64,000 bases of DNA from Chrysoperla carnea (Eukaryota; Arthropoda; Insecta; Neuroptera; Chrysopidae): positions 33,128,140 to 33,192,139 of the forward strand of contig NC_058342.1 in assembly GCF_905475395.1 (NCBI RefSeq), given 5' to 3'. How positions within the stretch are numbered: the first letter of the stretch is position 1; every line of letters begins with the position of its first letter. A model generated the notes under the pieces. That model had not been told where the DNA came from. It ran no database searches and was given only the letters and a program-made list of their open reading frames with translations. The translations under genes and the position numbers were made by a program. This document shows, piece by piece, positions 57,975 through 64,000 of this stretch.

Positions 57975-58300
57975 GCATGCCGAATGTCAAACTTGCGAGT
58001 AGTGATTCCCACGTTTGGGAAGTAACGTAGTTCCGAGGTCTTCTCTAATTTGCTTGAAAACTGTTACCTTATCAGAAAGCCAAATTCGGGAGGACCACGC
58101 AACTTCGTTACTTCCCAAACGTGAGCCTGATTTGAATGCCTCACTTACCGCAAGTAACGCAGTTGCGAGGTCCTCGCTTATTTGGCTTCCAAACTACTAC
58201 CTAATCAGAAAGCCAAAGTCGGGAGGCCTTCGCAACTGCAGTATTTCCCAAATATTTGAATGCCTCACTTATCCCAAGTTTGACATTCGGCATGCCTTAT
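57975..58300. repeat. Fold-back element with internal repeats, about 325 bp
   Basis: The ends GGCATGCCGAATGTCAAACT and AAGTTTGACATTCGGCATGC are perfect inverted repeats. Inside, AACGTAGTTCCGAGGTC, AAGTAACGCAGTTGCGAGGT, ATCAGAAAGCCAAA (twice) and TGAATGCCTCACTTA (twice) form further direct and inverted repeats. GC content is well above the surroundings. The 105-codon frame across it is not a gene. Confidence 0.75.
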
Positions 58301-58794
58301 GTGCGCCGAATCAAAGATTTTACTTATTTTAGGTTTTACAAAAAGTATACTTATTTTAGGGTTGGAACTAAAATAAGTATACCTTGATATATATTACAAA
58401 TATACAGGGTATAAAAATATGACTTAGCACGTTCTTCCCATGTACCCTTCATATAATATTTAATTTTATATGTTTTGTGTTGTCCAAACCCCAAACCAAC
58501 CCCAACAAGCAAAACATTTACTTAAACACTTGTCATTTGTATTCTTTTTTTTTTTTTGTTAACTATTTTTAAGAACCCCTGGAATAATTGTGGAACGATT
58601 TACAAAAAAAAAAAAAAAAAAATGTAGGTTACACGGCATTTTATTCATAAATACATTTGGGGGGGTTGATTATTCAGTAAATTAATTTTATATTTTGCAA
58701 ATTATGATAGGGACGTTAGTAATGCACAGAAAAAACGGATTTCTTGACGCAAACAATTTAACCAAAAATATTTTTTTTTTTATAAAATAATGCC

Positions 58795-58850
58795 TTGGAA
58801 CGTCTCAAGCTTTTACAAATAGTTATTTATGAGTGACTCCTACAAAATTA
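58795..58850. repeat. MITE-C fragment
   Basis: ACGTCTCAAGCTTTTACAAA followed by TTATGAGTGACTC, the right-arm landmarks only. Confidence 0.45.
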
Positions 58851-59085
58851 CCTTGACCTCACTTTTTACGTCCTGAGTGGGCTGTAAAAATTTCAGCTTG
58901 ATATCTCTTTTCGTTTTTGAGTAATCGTGATGACAGACGGACAGACGACAGACAAACATACAGACAACCGGAAATGGACTAATTAGATGATTCTATGAAC
59001 ACCTATATCAAAATTTTTTTCGTAGCATCAATTTTTTTAAGCGTTACAAACTTGGGGCTAAACTTAGTATACCATTAAAAATACT
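58845..59085 (+). mobile_element. DINE-1-like element, 3' part
   Basis: CTTGACCTCACTTTTTACGT, GATGACAGACGGACAGACGA, GGAAATGGACTAATTAGATG, TCGTAGCATCAATTTTTTTA and TTGGGGCTAAACTTAGTATA. Confidence 0.6.
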
Positions 59086-59526
59086 CAAATTCGATTTCAA
59101 TAGATTTGTAAATAAAAATTGATTGTTTAGAAAAAGTTGACCCTATCAAGATATTAACCCCCTTAAAATATATTCCACAATAAAAATGTAGGTATTAAAA
59201 ACAAAAGTAGTTAAAAATAAAAGGGTGGGGTGAAGCTAGGTTTGATTTTATTTATTTGTCAAACATCTCAATTAATTTAAAAACAAGATCATTCAGTTTT
59301 CAATGCTTGGTAATTTATGTATACTATCAAACCATAGATATTATGTATAAACATAGATAGCTTTCAATACAAGGGATTTGATTACCTTTTGTTTCGGACA
59401 GTTTGTTAAAAAACTAATGTAATAAAATGAATAACAAATATGTTGGGTCTTTGTCCAACTTATTACTGTGTGTCCGAAACAGTAATGAATCGTAATTGAA
59501 ATGAAAAGGACAATTTCGGAATAATT

Positions 59527-59790
59527 AGATTCAATGCGGAATAATTTTAGTGACTGAACGGAATGCAAATGTTGGCTCTACAGTCAGATTCATAAAATAT
59601 CTCGAAAATTACTCATTTAATGGTCAAATAAACACGATTTTTGTAATTTTCGGGTCAAAATTACCTTAAAAACTTAGTTTTATCGAAATCGGAAACAAAA
59701 ACTTTTTTTACACTTTTTGCAATTTGTAAAAATCGAAAAAATCATAAAAAATTCAAAAAAACACAATTTTTGTAATTTTTGGTTGGGTTG
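59527..59790 (+). repeat. Repeat copy shared with 6249-6415, with truncated satellite half-units
   Basis: Matches 6249-6415 nearly base for base up to 59692. It continues with degenerate satellite sequence (AAACACAATTTTTGTAATTT) that runs directly into the telomere-like array at 59780. Confidence 0.75.
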
Positions 59791-59936
59791 GGTTGGGTTA
59801 GGTTGGGTTGGGTTGGGTTAGGTTGGGTTAGGTTGGGTTAGGTTGGGTTAGGTTGGGTTAGGTTGGGTTAGGTTGGGTTAGGTTGGGTTAGGTTGGGTTA
59901 GGTTGGGTTAGGTTGGGTTAGGCTGGGTTGGGTTGA
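59780..59936 (+). repeat. Interstitial telomere-like array (TTAGGTTGGG)n
   Basis: About 15 consecutive 5-mers of TTGGG and TTAGG, settling into a strict alternating decamer GGTTGGGTTA for over 100 bp. TTAGG is the ancestral insect telomere repeat and TTGGG a reported variant. Read in the plus direction the G-rich strand points right. It is flanked by satellite on the left and GTGGGW repeats on the right, so here it is internal. Confidence 0.9.
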
Positions 59937-60186
59937 GTGTGGGAGTGGGTGTGGGAGTGGGTGTGGGTGTGAGTGTGGGTGTGGGTGTGGGTGTGGGTGT
60001 GGGTGTGGGTGTGGGTGTGGGAGTGGGTGTGGGAGTGGGAGTGGGTGTGGTAGTGGGAGTGGGAGTGGGAGTGGGAGTGGGAGTGGGAGTGGGAGTGGGA
60101 GTGGGAGTGGGAGTGGGAGTGGGAGTGGGAGTGGGAGTGGGAGTGGGAGTGGGAGTGGGAGTGGGAGTGGGTGTGGGTGTGGGTTG
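59937..60186 (+). repeat. GTGGGA/GTGGGT hexamer array
   Basis: About 250 bp of hexamers, GTGGGT-rich in the first third, almost pure GTGGGA in the middle, and GTGGGT again at the end. Frames on both strands (Val-Gly or Pro-Thr repeats) are artefacts of the hexamer. It continues the G-rich strand of the telomere-like array. Confidence 0.92.
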
Positions 60187-60209
60187 AGTTGGGTTTTTTT
60201 TCAATTTTA

Positions 60210-60330
60210 TTGATCTGTATATATAAAAATAAATTGCTGTGCGTTAGTCTCGCTAAAACTCAAAAACGGCAGGACCGATTTTCAAAATTTTTTTTTTGGT
60301 TTGTTCGCTATAGTTAAGGGATGGTTTAGA
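60210..60330 (+). mobile_element. Helitron-like 5' fragment
   Basis: TGTATATATAAAAATAAATT, then GCTGTGCGTTAGTCTCGCTA with AAACTCAAAAACGGC and AGGACCGATTTTC. From memory this phrase is characteristic of 5' ends of insect Helitrons. It is cut off by the retrotransposon fragment at 60335. Confidence 0.45.
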
Positions 60331-60334
60331 AAAA

Positions 60335-60681
60335 AAACTAAACAGAGCTGATGTCAGAGTCATCGTAGAGTTACTCACAGGGCATGATTACCTGAACAAG
60401 TTCCAACATCAGATTGGAAAAGACTATCTCCCGCGTGTGACAGATGCGGAGAAAATTCAGAAGAAACATCGATCCACTTTCTCTGTTACTGCCCGGCGCT
60501 CATACAGCAGCGAAGGAAATGGTTTGGTTCGGCCATAGTCGAACCAGAAGAAATGAAGAAACTCAGCGCTAGGCAAATCCTGGGTTTCAGTACATCAGTT
60601 GGTTTATAATAGCCACTGAAAAGCGTAGCGGGGATAGAGTGCAAGGGTCTATTTGGCGATGCTAGAGCATGGTCCGCTAAC
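60335..60681 (+). pseudogene. Non-LTR retrotransposon 3' fragment, frameshifted
   Basis: About 95% like 32843-33190 by eye, from AAACTAAACAGAGCTGATG to GCATGGTCCGCTAAC. One base is missing near 60420 (GGAAAAGACTAT against GGAAAAAGACAAT), which breaks the frame just before the CxxC motif. It also lacks the GGTGCTCTGAACC segment present in the first copy. Confidence 0.8.
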
Positions 60682-61324
60682 TTCATTGTGGGAATTAACA
60701 TATAATGATTATGCCAATTACAATCCCCAGATAATTGTATTCAATCATTTTAACTTTTGAGAAGTTAGTAACCATATTAGATACTAGCAGCTACAATATA
60801 GATATTGTTATCGTAAAAATAAAATTCTCTCCATGATAGGGAAGCAATCACCTAAAAACGTTCTACAACATTATTAGAATGTCTATGATATTCAATAATA
60901 CATAAATATTGTGTGATATGCGTATAAAGTGTGTACATAGTTCACATAAAAGAAGTAAAGATGTATTGTATAGTAATAGAGTACTTACTATAATTATTGT
61001 ACAAAGTACAATGTAGTTCTAAGTAGGGTTGTCAATAGAAAGAAAAAATAAACAGTCCGAAACATCGGACAAGACTTTATTATATTATAAAATTGATATA
61101 TTATTCTTGTAATATTTTTATTGAAAGCAACCAATTGTAAGAATTATTTAGGAAAAGCTTCAGTTTCTTAACTTCACTAATTTGGCTTTAAAAGGGTGTA
61201 GTTTGGTAAGGGTGAGGTTGAGCAAAGATTACCAAGTTACAAAAGTTACTTAAAAATTTAACTAATATTTGATCAATTTTGGCTAGTTTTGATTTGACCA
61301 CTTTTGATGATTTCATTCAAGGGG

Positions 61325-61820
61325 TCCCAGAGGGCAGTTATATCAAACCTAGGACTTTCCCCTCCCGGATATGTGGCTTATACCAATCCTAGGAACACCT
61401 TAAGGTCTAGCCTTGTGTCAAGTTGAATCGAAATCGTTAGAGCCGTTTTTGAGAGAACCCCAAAAATCCTGTTTTAGCATAGAGGGAAGTACCCTTGAAA
61501 AAAACGCCTAGGGAAAAAATGAACAAATCGGAATCAAACATCTGGAATTGTGACCCAACTGAGCTATGTACCGAGTTTGAGATAATTTTGAGTGTATTTA
61601 GCAATAATTTTTCAGGTCAACAGGTTTTTCGGTCAGACGGACAGACGGTAATATGGACAGACGGACAGACAGACAACCGAAAATGGACTAATTAGGTGAT
61701 TTTATGATCACCTATATCATAATTTTGTTCGTAGCATCAATATTTTTAAGCTCTAGTTACAAACTTGAGACTTAACTTAATATACCTTGATATATATTAC
61801 GTATATGGTATAAAAATGAG
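61325..61820 (+). mobile_element. DINE-1-like element, diverged subfamily
   Basis: GACAGACGGTAATATGGACA with CAGACGGACAGACAGACAAC, ATGGACTAATTAGGTGATTT, CGTAGCATCAATATTTTTAA, then ATATACCTTGATATATATTA and GGTATAAAAA. The 5' half (GGTCCCAGAGGGCAGTTATA, CTAGCCTTGTGTCAAG) differs from the other copies. Confidence 0.5.
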
Positions 61821-63357
61821 AGTGTCTTCATCTTAAATGCGACGTTATATGAGTATTTCGTTTTACGAATTATAATAAAGATCGGAAATAAAGTATTTTC
61901 GCAAACTATGTCGAAAATAAAATGGAATGGGTGATTATAGAGTATCGTTGGCAACCCTAAATGTAGTTATTAGAGTATATAGTATACTATAATAGTTTAT
62001 TCCTTACATAACATTTATTGTTATTAGTATAAGTGAGTGGTATTTAGTAGTTTAGTATTATTTAGTACATTTATGGGTTGTTTTTCAATAATTCCCACGC
62101 CATGTTCACTAATTATCTAGTTGCGTTGCGTTTCAATAATTATTTTATTTCATTTAATATAAGTAAGCATAATGTAAATTGTGTTTGTAAAGTGACCACT
62201 GACCAGTGACCAATGACCAATGACAAAACAAATGTGTAAATGTAATGTCAATGTGTGTTGGGCATCGTCCATCCTATCCGCTCCAATTCAACAATCCGGT
62301 CATGAACTTACTAACACTCATTAAAATCATCTACATCTATAGAGTATTTACTTTGAGCTGTAGAAGGACCATCTCTATCATCACATTGTTATATTATTTA
62401 ATTGTTTCATATAGGTTTCCGTCAACATTTCATAAATATTGTTAGATGTTTGTTACTTTTAAACTTCCGCTAATTTCATTAAATAAATAAATGACACTCA
62501 TTATTTTATTTTTTATTTCTTATTCTATTCTATAACTAATTACTTTGTTTTTATTTCGCTCAAATTATTAAGTGGTCTTTCAGTTTTGTTAGACAAACAA
62601 ATGACGTTTTTTGGAAATATGTTCCTTATCCACACGTTATCATTTGTTTGCTGTTTGGAGGGGGGGGGTGTAAAACAAAAAAATGTGCAACAAATAAGAC
62701 CAACCGGGTGTCCCACGATATGAATTCGTGAAATGTATAACAGATGCCGTCTGGATGGATACACCTGTTTATTATGTCAGGTGTAATACTTTTACGCATT
62801 AGTAAACGTTTTAATATTACGAGTACGCATCACTAATTTTTAAATCAGAAGCGACTTGGGTCAGTTATTTACGTTAAATCAATTTATAAATATTTTTTTT
62901 ATCTATAAGGTATTATCTTTTTTTTAGAATACATCACGCCGCGCCGTTTGGAAGTCCCCAAATAAGTATTTAATATTTCAGGCGATATCTCAAAACCGAC
63001 TTTTTATTGGGTCAAAAATTTTCTTATATAATGAGTCTTATCGAAATTGGGGACCCCTTTAATTTTCCAAATAATTTTGTTAAACTATTCAAATGTTATG
63101 TAGACATTTACTATACTTGAGTTGTTTTATCGAGACCAACTTTTTGAGCTTAAAAGTGTGTTATTGAGCCTAATAGTACAATTTTATTTATTCGAATTTG
63201 AATTTTTGCTAAATATAAGCAATTTTAAATCAGAATTAAAAGTTTGAACAACTTAAATTGAACTGTATACCTTAAAACATGTACTTGGGTTTTTTTTAAA
63301 TGTTGGTCTCGATAAAATAACTCAAGTATAGATAGGTACAAACTTTTGAAATGAAAT

Positions 63358-63425
63358 ACAGCGTTACAAACTTGGAACTAAACTAAGTATACCTTGCATA
63401 TTACATGTATGCATGGTATAATTAT
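63358..63425 (+). mobile_element. Isolated 3' end of a DINE-1-like element
   Basis: CAGCGTTACAAACTTGGAAC, TAAACTAAGTATACCTTGCA and TATGCATGGTATAA. Confidence 0.5.
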
Positions 63426-64000
63426 TGGGTGTAGAATATAGTGAATAATCAAACAGTGTCAATTGTTTAGTTTCAAATCAATAAACTTATACTCGATGAT
63501 GGATTGTTGATTTTTGGTCACAGTCATATGTCAATTGTAAACACGTGACTGACACGGGACAAAACATAACATGACACGATATATTACATCGAGACTAAAC
63601 TATAATATTCTAATTCTATTAACATTTTTAAATGTATATTTCAATGTCGAATAGTACATTAACATTCTTTCAAGTTTCGATTCATCGAAAACTAAGCTAA
63701 ACAATGAAAAGTTGAATTGAATATTGAGTAAAGTGCGTTTTCTCTTACGATTTTTAAAGAGTAGTGATGTGCCGAAACAGCAAAAAAGTAGATTTAGTAG
63801 ATCGTGAATACACGGAACATTGATTTATAGTTGCAAGTTTCGTAACTATTGTAAATTTTTTGTGAATTTTGTATTTTTAACTTCTTCTATTTCCTATAAA
63901 ATCCATTAAAAAAACCGGTACAAAAGATATTAAATCCACAAAAAAAAGAAACTGATACAGATCTTTCATTTATAGCGGATATTCGCGGATATGAATACGG

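Larger units (their letters stand above)
49588..64000. other. Region upstream of the Oaz-like exons, no supported coding exon
   Basis: About 14.4 kb that may be the first Oaz-like intron or 5' flank. It contains SINE-L copies, DINE-1-like copies, MITE-C, FB-D, a nested fold-back, an inverted repeat at 57975, a tRNA-Tyr-like relic and the telomere-like block. The stretches 52110-53700, 60700-61320 and 61820-63360 show nothing I can name beyond short random frames. Confidence 0.5.

Noticed and set aside
58015-58332. 105-codon frame
   Set aside because: It runs across a fold-back element with internal repeats; the repeated peptide phrases come from the repeated DNA.
59908-60204. Frames coding long Pro-Thr or Val-Gly repeats on both strands
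   Set aside because: They are the automatic translation of the GTGGGW hexamer array; both strands are open for the same reason and there is no start context or splice site.

Overview
The window looks like a gene-poor, very AT-rich, repeat-laden stretch of an insect nuclear genome. Genes are split by introns with GT/AG borders, and the two best-recognised proteins are an activin-type TGF-beta ligand and a ZNF423/521 (Drosophila Oaz) type multi-zinc-finger protein. A (TTAGGTTGGG)n tract and SINE tails in TTAGG also point to an insect. The order cannot be fixed from the sequence. Everything was read by eye; no search was run.

Layout. 1-9.1 kb is intergenic: fold-back elements, a 306-bp palindromic satellite (3.6-4.6 kb) and a DINE-1-like element. 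9.2-15.65 kb (minus) holds a complete four-exon activin-beta-like gene of 414 codons, whose short last exon lies alone at 9.2 kb. A tRNA-Glu(TTC) gene sits 1.2 kb upstream of it. 16.9-31 kb has no gene I could support and is filled with inverted repeats, two SINE families and MITEs. 31.1-32.5 kb (plus) holds a probable small gene for a secreted protein, followed by a dead non-LTR retrotransposon 3' fragment. 35.1-35.7 kb (minus) is a two-exon gene for a secreted Gly/Tyr-rich, cuticle-like protein with a TATA box.

39.98-49.59 kb (minus) holds six coding exons of the Oaz/ZNF423 homologue: about 1,229 codons and about 26 C2H2 fingers. Its 5' exon is not found. The introns carry fold-back fragments, a SINE and a second array of the 306-bp satellite, and its stop codon lies about 10 bp from a fold-back element. 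49.6-64 kb has no convincing coding exon. It holds SINEs, MITEs, DINE-1-like copies, a tRNA-Tyr-like relic and, at 59.8-60.2 kb, a G-rich block made of a telomere-like decamer array joined to a GTGGGW hexamer array.

The protein genes do not form a pathway. Activin signalling and an Oaz-type factor (vertebrate relatives bind SMADs) could be functionally linked, but that is family knowledge and not something this sequence shows. The most unusual content is structural: at least eight families of long inverted repeats, a dyad-symmetric satellite in two arrays 41 kb apart, and the telomere-like tract.
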